Counted from the first letter of the stretch, positions 45,730 through 58,753 are shown. The stretch is 64,000 bases of DNA from Magnolia sinica (GCF_029962835.1 NC_080577.1:25960501-26024500); one strand, 5' to 3'. Program-made: numbers and translations. Notes: generated from the sequence alone by a model not told the origin.

Positions 45730-47420
45730 TTAGTAAGTTTTGTGGGCCCCATCATAATGTGTGTCGAACATCAATACCGTGAATTTAATGTGTCCCCTTC
45801 AGGTTATGAGATATGTAAAAAATCATTTGTATATGAAACTCAGGTGGGCTATACCATCTAAAACCATGTGAAGACATCCTAAAAAATATAAAAGAACTTG
45901 GTGGGGCCCACGTGAGTTTTGGATGCAGCTGAAACTTTGTCTGACCCCTCATCCAAGTGGGACACATAATGAGTGGGTTGGATATCTAAATCACATTTAG
46001 GCAAACCCAATATATGATTATGAAAGGAAACCCCTCTCCACTCCATTTAGGTGATTTACTAATTACCCTGAGAAAACTCCATGGGGTTTATCATTAATTA
46101 TTTATTTTATCCACTCCGTTCATCCATGTTAACAGATGATTTAGGGTTTAAAGAACAAAAAGGAAGCATGTCCAAAGCTCAAGTGGACCACATCACAAGA
46201 AATAGTGTGACTGAACCTCTACCATTGAAAAATTTGTGGAGGCCATAGAAGTTTTGGATCAATCCGATGTTTGTGTTTTCTCTTCATTCATATCTTTTTG
46301 ATATTATGAACAGGTTGGATGACAAATAAACATTATTGTGGGCCCAAGGAAGGTATCAACGGTGGAAATCATTATTTGACGTTGTTTCGTGTGGCATGGT
46401 CCACTTGAGTTTTGGATTTACCGAAAATTTAGGATCAACCCACACCGTTCATCCATTTTTCGAGATCATTTTAGAGAATTATCCAAAAAATGAATCATAT
46501 CCAAAGATTAAATGGACTGCATCACAAATAAGGGGAACATATTGGCTACTTCCCCTTACAGCCAATGGCTAGTGGTTGGTGCTGTGTGGGCCCCACCATG
46601 ATGTCTGTGTTTAATCCATGCTGTCCATCTATTTTTAAAGATCATCTTATGGCATGAGACCAAAAATGAGGTATATCCCAATCTGAAATGGACCACATTA
46701 CAGGAAACAATGTTGAATGAGCATAAACTATTAAACACATTTCGGGGGCCATAAAAGTTATGGATCGAGATGATTTTTGTTTTTCCCCTTCATCTAGGCC
46801 TGTATGACCTAATAAACAAATTGGATGCCAAATAAACGATACAGTGGACCTTACAAGGATTTTAATGATGGATATCCAATCACTATTGTTTTCATGTGGT
46901 GTGGTCCACCTGATATTTATATACCTCTCATTTTTGGGCCCCACCATGATGTATGTTTTATATCCACACCTTCCATCCATTTGGAGAGATCATTTTAGGG
47001 CAATATCCAAAGAACGAGTTAAATCCAAAGCTCTAATGAACCCCAACATAAAAAATAGTGGGACAGTAACGCCCACCATTAAAAACTTCTAGAGCTAACA
47101 AAAGTTTGATCTGAAGATGATATTTGTGTTTTCTCATATTTCATGTATTTTTTTTTAAACTTTTGAACAGGTTGGATTTCAAATAAACATTAGGATGGGC
47201 CATAAGATAGTTTCAATGGTGGAAATAACTCTCCCTGCTGTTTTCTGTGGTGGGGTCCACTACGAATTTTTATCTGCCTCATTCTTTGACTCATGGCTTA
47301 AAATGATATCTCAAAATGGATGGACTTATGGTGTGGATATAAAAAATACATTGTAGTGGGCCCACAAAACTTGGTGACGTCAGTGACAGTAGGACGTCCA
47401 GGAGACGCCCTCTGTCAGAG
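45730..47420. repeat. Cluster of dispersed repeats inside the outer CACTA
   Basis: 45730-46020 is the inverse of the unit at 25303-25580. 46050-47420 contains at least two incomplete long-TIR copies. One has a family A left arm (ggctacttccccttacagccaatggc). The other has arms 'gggccccaccatgatgtatg' and 'tacattgtagtgggcccacaaaac'. No gene seen. Confidence 0.55.
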
Positions 47421-48664
47421 ATGGAAGCGGATTGCGCACTGAGTAACTCAGTAGGGTAAGCGTACTGGGTAAACACGTTGGGGTCCACCGTAATTTACAT
47501 ATTTTATCCACTCTGTCCATCCATTTTAACAGGTAATTTGAGGGCTTGATACCAAAAATGAAATATATCAAAGTCTCAAGTGGACCTCACCATGGGAAAC
47601 GGTGAGAATTGAGATTCTACCGTTGAAAATTTCTTGGGGGCTACATATGCTTTGGATCAATATTTTATTTATGTTTTTGCTTCATCCATGTTTGTGAGAT
47701 CTTATGAACAGGTTGGATGATAAATAAACATCACTGTGGCCCCAGGAAGCTTTCAACTGTCACTACAAGAAAATAGGCCTTTACCGGCGGTCAAACCCGC
47801 CGGAAAAGACCCAGAAAACCGCCGGCAAATATTTTGCCCGCAGTTAGCTAACAGCCGGTAAAGCCTCAGTCGGTAAAGGCTTTACCGGCGGTCAGGACCT
47901 TTCCTGACAATTGTGCTGGACGCCGCTAAATTGTCAGCTTTTTATTGAAATGCTATCAAAAGCTACGAATAAAATCCGTACCTAAATATAGCTACGGTTA
48001 TAGTCCGTAGTACAACCGTAGCTATAGATTTAAAAACATATGGCTACGAATTAAATCAGTTGCTATAGAACTCATGGCTACCAATAACCCGTAGCCATAG
48101 AGCAAATCTTTTTCGTCAGCAAGACAAAAAAAAAAAACAGAGAGAGAGAGAAGAAAAGGAAAGGTGACACTCATGTATCCTAGTTTTTTTTTTTTTTCTT
48201 TTTATGCTGCAAATGTTATCATCCTTTTTTTTTACTTTTTATGCTGCGAATGTTATCATCCTTGCTCAGGCCTTCTCTTTCACTGGAGATGTTATCAAAT
48301 GATGCAATGTGGTCGCTTGGACAACTATGCTTAGACCTGAATCCTGGGAGCGGATCGAACCGGTGCGCTTGAGGCTGAAATTCTTCTCATTGCCCTTGTG
48401 TAGAAAACGTCGCAGTGGCCAATGAAGGACCGCCACCAAGCACAATGAATAAAGCTGGTCATGGGCCCAATGAGCATTGAATCCGTTGAAGCCTAGCAAA
48501 TCTGTCTGACCTGCAGCCCACAAAATGAGAGAAGACCATAACTGAAAGGACTAAGAAAGGGAAATGGAAATCATTTAATATATTGAAATGAATAATCATA
48601 TAAATGAATAATCATATTGAAAGGACTAAGACCATCCCGCACTTGAAGGGAACAAGAGAAATCC

Positions 48665-48886
48665 TCACAAGATATAGCAATGAAAGAAACTCTTCAGCTT
48701 CAACATCCGTAGATTTCTGCAAAATGGAGGAAGCCACATCCCTTGGGACCCTTCAAGCACAAAACATCCATTCATGGTGATATCCAAATCCACCACCTTG
48801 CAGTCCAAATTAGGGAACTGATCTTGCAGCTTACACTCCCCTAACCAGAAATCCTTCCAAAACTGAGCCCTCATCCCATTCCCCAC
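48665..48886 (-). pseudogene. LINE fragment (zf-RVT upstream region) inside the inner CACTA
   Basis: Minus-strand peptide MGNGMRAQFWKDFWLGECKL followed by QDQFPNLD resembles the 'G(N/D)G..FW.D.W.G...L...FP.L' segment that follows the reverse transcriptase in plant LINE ORF2. About 70 residues remain. No poly(A) tail or duplication is seen, so it was probably carried along within the captured DNA. Confidence 0.65.
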
Positions 48887-51398
48887 CCAAAAACCAAACG
48901 CTCATCCCATTCCAAATAACCATAGTCTACACCAACAAACTACCATCCCAACTTTGAAGAGTTTGAAGTTCAAAACTGATGTAGAAATAAATACCAAAAC
49001 AAAGATCACTGTTTCTTCACAAATCATTATGAATGCTGCAACTTCCTTAGAAAAAGTGTGTGAAGAAAATTAACGGTCTTTCAACAGGATGATATTCTAG
49101 TCAAGAAAATCAGGAAATATACCAAATAGCAACAGTAAATACACATTGTAATGTTTTGTAAGCAGTGTTCAGAGTATTAGTATCATTATGTATCAATGAC
49201 CGAGGATACAGAAACATGTATCAGGACATTTTAAGAGACACATGTTTAGACATGTAAAAATAAAAATATCGTAAAAGACAACTATATATAATAAGTTTCC
49301 TGCACTTGTCCAACCTAAATCTTCCTTTGTATGTTTATTAAATCTTCGAGGCTAGAGTATGTGTTCGAGTTTTCATAATTTTCCATTTCTAGCGGTAGCT
49401 AATCCTAACAGGTTCTATAAATCTATAATGGTTAAATAAAGGAAGATATATCAAATGGAGCATGGTTTTCACAATCTAATTTCACAAAAACCAGTCCATC
49501 CTTGCATGTGGGCCCCATCAGGCCACAATCTAATTTCACAAATCATGCCAAACCAAGTCAACAAACAAAGTTGGCAGTGAAAATCACCTTGAAACATAAC
49601 AAGGCGAAGATAGTTACACATTCAACTTATCTGCACAAGGGTTAATGAGAAAAGAAAAGTAAATGGAAAAGAAATCAATGAGACTAAAACAGACAAGGGT
49701 GATTAGCATTCAGCTAGGCAAAAGATACAGATATCGTAAAGCTCTAAAAATTACTTTGTAAAATTTCCATGGACTTAGCATTATTTGACATCCTTCCAAG
49801 AATCTGAACACTCCAAAGATAGTGATTGACCAGAAGAAACTGCAGACAAGCTGGGTATGTGACCAATTTCTATTTAATTCTAAATCAGTTTTTATTTTTT
49901 TTCATAAATGAGTGGCCCACCTAATGAGTTGTCGTACTTGTTTTTGTTATGATCACATATGCATTAGAACCATCATCTGGACCGCTCGTCATGAAATCCA
50001 TTGTTTTGAGTACATTGTTATTGCAACATGACATCTTAAAAGACAATTTAAGGGCATGTTTGGATCAAATTTAATTACGATTACTAGTGTAATGAATGGA
50101 TTTTAACTTGAAACTACCAAGCTCTGAAAGCAGGGTAAAAGCTGTTCAAGGGAAAATAAAAGATTAGACAATGGCAAAAATTACCTTTTTCTAGTGATGA
50201 TGATAAATTTTAGAAACACATTGCATAAGAGAAAATAGATACTTGCCTGAACAAGGTAAGTTCATCCACATGATATTTGTAACGAGAGATTTCCTGAGAA
50301 AACAGATAACAAACTGTTATTCATCAAAATTATAAAGAGCAAAGGCTAGGAATGATTAAAAACACTATCAATATCCTCATCCTTAATATCATATAGGCTC
50401 AGAATCTTGCAAAATGCAACACAGAGAAGGCAAATTTGTCAATCTACTTCCATGAAACAACAATTTTCATCTAGCATAGAAAAGTGAAGAAGATAACAAT
50501 GATAAACAACTGCAGTAGAAAGAAGTGCCGAAAAACTTCCACATGATAAGCTAAATGATCAATGCAAGTCATAGTATAGAAACTAACAAAAGAAAACCAA
50601 ATTGAGGAATGGTGCAAAGTTCCTGGACCAAAAAGATCACCAAAAATGAATTTTGCATGGACCAAAAAATTAGAGAAAGAAAAAAAGAAAAAAAAAATGA
50701 GAAAGAGCAAAACAAGCTTACCATCTCTAAAGAGTTACATTCCAACAGGGAAGCACAAGGATAGAAGCAGAATTGCCAAATCAGGTAACCATACTTGACC
50801 TGACCAATTCCAACCGGAGGGTCAGCCCAAGCCCAATCCAGCTTAAAGAGGACCTAACTGCAATTTTACATTCATAAAGAAGTAGCAAACATTAGCAGTT
50901 AAAATTAGCTCACACTCCAAATCACCATTCATTGTGTTTCAGACCACCAAACAATGATTGTTGATTTGTCGGGAAGTTGTCCCGTGCAGTCCGACTTTGC
51001 AATATGGTGAAAACAAGCTGGCTGATTCCAGAATGTGATGAGACATGTTCAGAGTCAGTTCAAAGAACACAAGAGATACAGATATTCTTATAGAATTCTC
51101 TAAATACAAAGTGTCTACTACATAACTTGTAATGATACACATCTGATAAATTACAACTTTTAGCTGTTCAGAAATCCAGATTGTCCAAATTGCTGACCCA
51201 ATTGTAGATGAAGCTATACATCACTGTCAGATCTTGTGGGTTTGGTGGTATCATAGGTCCCCACAAAAGAGAAGAAAACTAAGGGAAAAGCGATAAAGCT
51301 TTTGATTACTTGCTGTCACCAACAAAGTCAGTGAAAACCACATCATCTTCAATTAAAAAACAATCAGTTGGTGGCCAAATATCAAGTTATGAGCTTAC

Positions 51399-51477
51399 CT
51401 AGCAATATCAAGAGAGAATCTCAGAGCTTTAGAAGGCTGTAGCCGTCCTTTCTTTTGAAGGTAATTTGCCAAATCTC
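51399..51477 (-). pseudogene. Captured protein kinase exon (integrin-linked/ankyrin kinase type)
   Basis: 79-bp minus-strand exon. A tttcaag acceptor-like site precedes GAGATTTG and the donor is GCTAG|GTAAGC. It encodes GDLANYLQKKGRLQPSKALR then FSLDIAR, the alpha-D/alpha-E region just after the hinge, typical of plant ILK/ankyrin kinases (consensus GDL..YL..KG.L.P..A..FALDIARG). The catalytic loop, DFG motif and ATP site are not seen nearby, so this is a fragment and not a kinase gene. Upstream and downstream sequence shows no other clear kinase exon. Confidence 0.75.
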
Positions 51478-53541
51478 CTTGAAATCCACCGAAGTACAAG
51501 AATCCATATGGTTTAATGACATACATAAATGTTACCTAGACAATGCGGTCTTTTAAATAATATTTTAAGTGATGCCATATGTATTATCAACATCGATGTA
51601 AATATAGAAATAAATAAGACAGGCCACAACAAGTGCCACCTGTTGTCCAGTAAAATCGCAACCTGTTAACAGTTTGTAATATGGCTGAAATATGTACTGG
51701 CAAAGCCTTATGTAATAGAAGGTGACGAAGAACCTGTGTATATGTTCCAATCTAGGGTGAGCCTTTTTATATCAGACAAAGAAAATTATAAATCTAATCA
51801 TGCAATAAAATAAGCACCTTAAAAATGATAAGAATAACAGTTGTTTGTTCTTCAAGAGCTGCTTTGCTCAACCATGTCGCTAAAATCATCATACCACCTT
51901 TGGTCAAAAACCTGAAAAATAAATTTTAGAATGACTACATTCAGATAAGGGAACCAACTTTCTAACATCATCAATTAAAGCTCAGAAACAAAGGATGTAA
52001 GTACAAGGGAAGAAAATTTCAAGCATAAATGCAGTGGTAAAAGTGTTGGAATTGGCCTTAAAGGTAAATGACTCCATGTACTCTGTTTGGAATTTTGCCC
52101 TTCTATATACTAGTAATATCCTTGTAATTTATTGTCTGATTGTGCATCTGGATTTTTGCATATGCATGTGGATCAAGTCAGCGAAAGTTAGCATCATTTC
52201 CACTATGGTAGCTCACATGTACGACACGTTCAAATGCACATGCATATGACCATATGGGGCCCTTTAGTGATGTGGAAAACCTAATTACACTCAAACCCAA
52301 ACCCACTGGCAATAAAATCAAACCAGAAGATGATAATCCAAACACCAAATTCAAAATTGGATCTGTTTCCTATAGTGTGGTCCGCCTGCGAATTGGATTT
52401 ACTTCATTTTTGGGCTAATACGCTAAAATTATCTGGCAAAACCGATGGACGGAGTAGATTTACAATAAATATATCAAAGTGGGCCCCACAGTAAGGACCG
52501 AACCTAATCCGCTCACTATATCCACCTTTTTTTATGGATATGGGTCCGAATCCGAAAAAGTGCGAGTGTGGGTCATGGTAGAGGAGGACTACCAAAATAA
52601 ATACTCTTGCATATGCAGGCATCTCAAAATGCAGAAAGCACCCCATACACCGAACCGAAATTGCATAAAATAAATAAAATAAAATAAAATAAAAACAGAG
52701 ATTCAACACTAACACTCCGAAATCTCAGTGTATGATGGGTTTGAATCCGAAAAATTAAGATAGGAGAAGGTCATGTCAGAAGTGGACTACCAATGTACAC
52801 AGTCATGCGCATACAAAAACCAAATTACACAAAATACCCCTTACTACAGAACCGAGATTCACGCACATACACCGAAAATTCAGTGTATATATCAGCACCT
52901 TAGATGGAAATGAGGTTTGGATAGCAAGAACGCCGTCTGATGATGAAATCTCAGCTGCAATCTCTCATCGCTCTGCTGTCTTAGATCTGCAAACGGAGAG
53001 AGAGACTGAGAGAGACAGAGATGGCAGAGAGAGGGAGAGTGTCAGTGATGAGTTCGAGAGTGGAGAGGGAGGGAGAGAGAGGTAGAGAGAGATCGAGTGG
53101 AGACGGAGAGGTGCAGAGAGAGAGCGGAGAGTGAGATCAGGCGCAGAGAGAGAGCGAGAGCGAGAGAAATGAGGCGGCCGGTTAGGGCATTTGCGATTTT
53201 GATTAGGGCATTTGTGATTTTAATTAAATAGGAACACTTTGCCTGCAGTCGGCTTTGATTCCCGCGGGCAAAGGGTTCCACCAAGTGTCGGTTCTGCCCT
53301 CCTTTCTTGTAGTGTGTGTAAGTCATTATTCCCACTGTTTCCTGTGGTGTGGTCCACTTGAGCTTTTTGAATACTTCAGTTTTGTATTCAACCACTGAAA
53401 TGAAGTGGAAAAAGTCATGGATGACGTGGATAACCCACACACATTCAAAATAGGCCCAACTGAGTTTACTCAGTACCATAAAACCGTATTGAGTAACACA
53501 ATACGCAATCCGATTTCGTCAGTGACTCCTCGTATCCATGC

Positions 53542-54255
53542 GGATTTCCTGTGAAAGCCTTTCGCAGGAAGTTCATACGCTGGAAACCTAGGTGGGGCCC
53601 ACTTTGATCTTCTTGAGAAATCCATCCCGTTCATACGTTTTTTGAGATCATTTTAGAAAGTGGGATGAAAAATGAGTCAGATCAAATACTCAAGTGGGCT
53701 TAACTAAAGGAAAAGGTGGGTAAGGAAATTCCTACCGTTGAAAACTTTCTGGGGTCGACAGTTATGTTTAGACGCCATCCATATCGTTCTTAACGTCATT
53801 CCTACTGAGATGAATTGAAAACACAAATATTAGAATGATTCAATACTTCTTTGGCCCCACGAATATTTCAACAGTGGATGTTCAATCCTCACATTTTTGG
53901 TAGTGGGCTTAACTAAAGGAAAAGGTGGGTAAGGAAATTCCTACCATTGAAAACTTTACGGGGTCGACAGTTATGTTTAGACGCCATCCATATCGTTCTT
54001 AACGTCATTCCTACTGAGATGAATTGAAAACACAAATATTAGAATGATTCAATACTTCTTTGGCCCCACGAATATTTCAACAGTGGACGTTCAATCCTCA
54101 CATTTTTGGCCCACTTTAGTATTGGATCCGTCTCATTTTTTACCCTATGCCTTAAAATGATCTCAAAAAACGTATGGACGGTATGGATTTCTAACAAAAA
54201 TCACGGTGGGCCCCACTTGGGTTTCCAGCGCAGTAACTGCCTCACAGGAAATCCG
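53542..54255. mobile_element. Long-TIR MITE, family B, enlarged by an internal duplication
   Basis: Left end cggatttcctgtgaaagcct then ggaaacctaggtggggccc. Right end ggtgggccccacttgggttt then cacaggaaatccg. TIRs are about 60 bp. Internally a 209-bp segment is duplicated (see the next entry), which makes the copy larger than its relatives. Confidence 0.7.
53693..54110. repeat. 209-bp tandem duplication inside a MITE
   Basis: Units 53693-53901 and 53902-54110 share almost all bases, starting gtgggcttaactaaagg and running to caatcctcacatttttgg. I count only about four differences (for example ccgttg/ccattg, tggatg/tggacg). Confidence 0.85.
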
Positions 54256-54512
54256 CGTCCCGTATCTCTCTCTGTCTCTATCTTCTCTCTCGGTCCTCTC
54301 TCTCACGCGGCCTCTATCTCTCTCTGTCTCTCTTGGCCCTCTGTCTCTCTCAGCCCTCTCTCTCTCACGCATCCTCTCCCTCCTCTCTCTCTCTCTCTCT
54401 CTCTCCCTCTCTCGCTCTCCTCAGAGCTCGGGAACCCAATTTTCGACGTGGACTCGTGATCAGGGCTCCAACTCAAACTCCTCTCGTTCTCTTCCTCAAA
54501 ACTCGAAAGGTA
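54256..54512 (+). other. CT-rich leader-like segment with splice donor
   Basis: A (CT)n-rich stretch (tctctctctgtctctatc) then ends cctcaaaactcgaaag, followed by gtaaaaaccctaaccc. It resembles the 5' untranslated first exon of a plant gene. It may be the front of a captured gene, but no protein match supports this. Confidence 0.35.
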
Positions 54513-56351
54513 AAAACCCTAACCCTTCATCTAAGTGGGACACATATAGCAGATGGGTTCAATGTCTGAAATACATCTCAGTTGGCCCTACCACACAAAA
54601 CAGCAGGGTTAGAACGTCCACCATTGGAAACTTTGTGAGGCCACATAAGTTATGTATCTGGATGATATTTATTCATACAATTTATCGGAGTGGTGATAAC
54701 CCTATGAACGGTTTGGATTTCATATAAACACCATGATCGGCTCTAGGAAGGTTTCAACAGTGGACTTTTCTATTCCAACTATGTAGTTTCATGTGGCCCA
54801 CCTCAGTTTTAGATGTGCTTGATTTTTAAAGATCTGTCCTATTTTTCTCTTGAAAAACTGATGAATGGAGGGCATGTCTGTGGGCCCACATAGCTTCCAA
54901 CAACAGAGGACACAAGTATATCTCTGTGCCCAGGGCACAGGTAATCCGCTTCTTCCGGGAACAGACGATTCAACTGAGGTTATGGTTTGTTGGAACATGC
55001 ATATACTAGTTCTTACAAACAGGGGAGATTTGAAATTCATAGAATTTACAAATCCCTACCCTAAATCCTCTCTGTTATTATATTGATCTTATATTTTCAT
55101 TAAGAGTATCCTCTCCGTTATATGATTTCGCTAGTGAAAAGTGAAGTAAGAAAAGGAAGATCCTGATAGGTATTATCCTCTAAAAACCTACTATTACTTC
55201 TCTTTGTTTTCCCCCCTCTGCAAGAGGAAGTCATTAAAACCCTTTCTCTATAGCTAGCCTTTTGGGAGAAAGTTGTACTTTATTTATTTATTATTTCTTC
55301 TAGATTTTCAAAATGAGAAATGCTGCTAGGATATTGTTTCATTGATTCAACAAAATCAAGGGGTTTATACTATACTAGCCATCTGAATTAGTGGACCACT
55401 TAGCTCAAAACAAGGCAATGGCCCACATTCAAATAGAAAAACTCATAACTAGATGGTCATAGCCTTTCCATTGTTGCAATGTTTGGTCTATAGTCATGAA
55501 GTGGCCCACCAGATCAACAATGCCAGTAATTGCACCTACTACTCACAACATGCACTTTAGAGAAAGAGCTAAACCAAACTTCTACAATGCAAGCTGCTTA
55601 TAAGCATTTCTATTCCATGATAATAAACCCAGGGAAACCCTACGGTCCTGTTTGGCTGATGACTAAAAATAAGTTCATCACATTTTAGTTAACAATGATT
55701 TTGTATTAGAGATAAGATCTCTATTATACATAATAAGTTTATGTTAATGAGATAAGTAATTATCATTAGCTAAAATGAGATAATTCATCAACATGTTTAC
55801 CACATGGGCCCCACATGCAAAGATTGTCATACATTTGGGTTTGAAGCACTGTTTTGAACAACCTATGATTCGATAATGGGAGGATATCTTGTAGAGTTGA
55901 TTATGATCCCAGTCATAAGATTTTCAGCAAAACATATTGATGCCTTGATGGTCACACACCTGTTTGCCACTTGATTATTATTATTATTATTATTTTATTA
56001 CTGTGGGTAGCATCCAGAGCACGGACATTTCCTGCCATCGGACCATGTTACGTGTGGGGTGCAATAGGTGAACCCTGGTGGTCTTGAGTCGTGATATCGT
56101 TCTTTTTTCCCAATTCTGAGTAAGATGGATTCCTTTTTTTTTTTTTCCATTCTACCAAATCAATTGCTAATATCTTTCTTAAAATAATAGAAGATTGCCT
56201 TTGGTTCTGCGCCTCTTAAGCAGCTAAATATTGTGTGTTGCTAACAACAATTTTTTCAAGCATTTTCCTTCAGATTTTTTGTAAGTTCTTAATTCTTATG
56301 CTGTGATTGAGAATGGATTACTAAATTTTCAATATTTTCTCATGTTTTCAG

Positions 56352-56444
56352 GTTGAAACTAGTAAAGTATTTTTGCGAGATACTAACATTGTCTCTCCAT
56401 ACTCTATTTTGTTATTCGGTGGTCCCATTAACATTCAACACCAG
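56352..56444 (+). pseudogene. Captured DExH-box RNA helicase exon
   Basis: A clean exon of 93 bp (31 codons), flanked by gttttcag and by gtttcc, both usable splice sites. It encodes VETSKVFLRDTNIVSPYSIL then LFGGPINIQHQ, which matches the C-terminal OB-fold region of plant DExH helicases of the DHX29/DHX57-like group (consensus KVFLRDTTIVSPYSLLLFGG..N.QHQ). No helicase motor motifs are nearby. The exon is open, so capture may be recent or neutral decay has missed it. Confidence 0.8.
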
Positions 56445-58474
56445 GTTTCCTATCATAGCCTTCTTTATTCATTACATTGCAAAAGCCTATAGTTGCTTCT
56501 CTTGTTGATTACTTATAAAATAAATATCATGGTTGTTTACATTGTCTATAGGGCAATGGATTTATCTGACTTCAACTTCCATCCATGATGTTTGGTTGGT
56601 TAACTTTTGAAGAATACATACTGTTCAAATGAGTCAAGTATATGATATAGACTTACAATCTCAAATGGATAATTTTCCCATGGTACAATTTTCCCATGTT
56701 TGGTTTTGTTGTTTTCGGTTGTTGAAATATTACATATATGTGTAAGATTTAGGATTCTCCATGCTCCTTTTCTCTTGAATTTTAAAAGAGCCCTTTTGAG
56801 GATTTGAAATCCAGGATTTAGTAGATTCCTTATGATTTGGATGGTTCAGGTTGCATGTAAGAATCTCCATACATTTATGCTATATGGAGGTAGTCTAAGT
56901 GGATGGAAAACTTTCCATGTATCAACTTGCATTTGGATTAGTTGGCCTCCACATCACCCATCTGGACATATCCTATAACAATTCATTTGGGCACATTGTA
57001 GCAAACCTCCCAAGAAGCCTTTTTATAAACTACTTCCTCTCCTCTCTCACGACTTGCAAACCACTTCCTCTCTCCACTTGCCCATTTTCCTAGTATAGAT
57101 ATACACTTATGTTTTAGTTTTTATTAGGTAACTCTTAATTATATAGAAATTTTAAGGTTATTACTCTTCCTTCTAATGTAGTGCTTCTTAACATCAATGA
57201 TGAAGATAGTGGATGTATATCTAACTTAGAGAATTTGGTGTGATATAACTGTCTTATATAGGTTATTTTAGTTACCTAATGCTTCTTCTTCTTTGAATTT
57301 TGTATTCTAAGTTGTAATTTTTTATTTTATAGATGTTGAATTCCTGTAGAATGGGGATTGTTTCTTGTGTGGATGGCCTAAATAGTCTGGAAAATTGGAT
57401 CTCATTTGTTGGTCAATAGTTGTATAGATGGAATATTCCATTGTAGGGACTGCCTGATGAATAGTTTGGAAGATTGGTTCTCATCCACAAAAAAAAATGG
57501 ATGCCTAGCTTGATTATGCTAGAGGAATGTGAGCAAGGAAAAGATGATTAAAAGTTTGTATATATAAGCATATATAGAATTCGTAAAGAGGAATATGTTC
57601 ATCAATTAAGAGGGATTAGGGCAGATGATTGTCCTTCCCCCTTTTTTGGGCTGTAGATATTCTGATTCTTTGGAAGCTTTTAGGCATCTATTGATTGGAT
57701 GAGTTGAACGTGTTGTAATGTGATGAAAAGGAGGATTTTTTTTTTCTTTTTTCATAGATGGACAAGGGGATGACAAGAGAAGCTGGGGATAAGGGAGGGA
57801 TGGGAAGGACCAAAGAGCCATGGGAGGAGGTGAGAATCTCCTCCAACTCTTTTTCCTAGTGTATTCATTATGTCAAAGCACAGTTCTAACTTACCTAAAA
57901 AAATGCTATGACTAGTTTGATATTTGCCACGTTTCAGGACTTGCACATTTGTGTAAGGACAATGGATTTTCATTCTTTTAGAGTTTATTAACTACTCCCA
58001 AGAGCAGTTGAAGTTGGCAAAGCTAGCCCTTCTCTCCTTGTTCAGGTATGTTCATGGCTCTGGAGGTGGATGGCCCCTTGTAGGATGGTTTTGAAGCTTT
58101 TTAAGAGAAGGGTTTTTTTTTTCCTGAATTTCATAGGAATTTTAGAAAGCATCCATGTCATATACAAAATGCTGCATGTGTCAATCGATGTTACAATTTT
58201 CAAGTTATTTTCTCCCTCATCCTTGATATCGTCTACAGTTTCTTCATTCGTCAGAGAGAGATGCTTAGTTACAAACTTGCCACAGAACTTATGTCATCCA
58301 TTTTCTCTTATGCTGCAAGAAACAATTGAATGGAAACCTCCATTTTTTGCTTATTTTTTTTGGGATTGTGTGGCTTCTTAGCCCTTCGGTTTTTTGAGAT
58401 AGTTTGTCTTCTTCTTCTTCTTCTTCTTTTTCTCTTGTAAGGCAGCTATATAATTTCTGTGTGTGCCTTTTTAG

Positions 58475-58753
58475 TTGAGGTTTGGTGTTCTAGAGGCTAG
58501 AGCCTTTGGTGTTTCTCAGTCTAGGAAACGAGCATTCATATGGGCAGCTTCTCCAGAAGAGACACTCCCAGAGTGGCTAGAACTAATGCATATCTTTGCA
58601 GGCCCATAACTGAAAATCACATTACCAGGGGATGTACAATATGCTGCCGTCAGGAGTACAGCTAGAGGGGCACCCTTTCGTGCAATAACTGTGAGAGATA
58701 CAATTGGAGATCTCCCACCTGTTGGAAATGGAGCATCTAAAACAGAGATGGAT
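58475..58753 (+). pseudogene. Captured MET1-type DNA (cytosine-5) methyltransferase exon, with premature stop
   Basis: A 279-bp exon (93 codons), acceptor cctttttag and donor gat|gtgagt. It encodes [20 protein letters not shown] then [14 protein letters not shown]. This contains catalytic-domain motif VIII (Q-x-R-x-R) and the start of the target recognition domain ([20 protein letters not shown], then [15 protein letters not shown] and [10 protein letters not shown]). One TAA at 58607-58609 replaces the glutamate codon of the conserved PELKITL segment. The rest of the 93 codons are open. Full MET1 proteins are about 1500 aa and all other catalytic motifs are missing apart from the next exon piece. 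It is a captured fragment inside the outer CACTA. Confidence 0.88.

Larger units (their letters stand above)
47761..53314. mobile_element. Inner CACTA transposon, 5.55 kb, TSD TGT, with captured exon
   Basis: The left end CACTACAAGAAAATAGG and the right end CCTTTCTTGTAGTG are inverted copies. TGT flanks both sides (47758-47760 and 53315-53317). Subterminal motifs at the left are ttaccggcgg/ccgccggaaaag, followed at 47970-48115 by gctacg/cgtagc inverted words; the right end has tgcccgcgggcaaaggg-like words. No transposase. The interior carries a protein kinase exon, a LINE fragment and GA-rich leader-like sequence (52985-53160). Confidence 0.9.
47423..53517. mobile_element. Family D long-TIR MITE, host of the inner CACTA
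   Basis: Left terminus ggaagcggattgcgcactga and right terminus ..taacacaatacgcaatccgatttc are complementary. Without the inner CACTA the element is about 540 bp and shows the usual core text continuing across the junction (gaagctttcaactgt | aagtcattattcccactg). The flanks gtcagagat and gtcagtgac (7 of 9 positions) suggest an old 9-bp duplication. Confidence 0.6.

Noticed and set aside
48266-48523. 85-codon minus-strand frame in the inner CACTA
   Set aside because: No motif that I recognise and no supporting splice sites. It may be captured DNA but cannot be named.
54106-54727. Open frames rich in Ser-Leu and Arg-Glu around 54250-54460
   Set aside because: They translate a CT/GA-rich simple sequence and have no domain. 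The region looks like an untranslated leader.
56899-57093. LRR-like stretch (THLDISYNNSFGHIVANLP)
   Set aside because: One leucine-rich-like repeat without splice sites or further repeats. It could be chance; left as a note in the CACTA entry.
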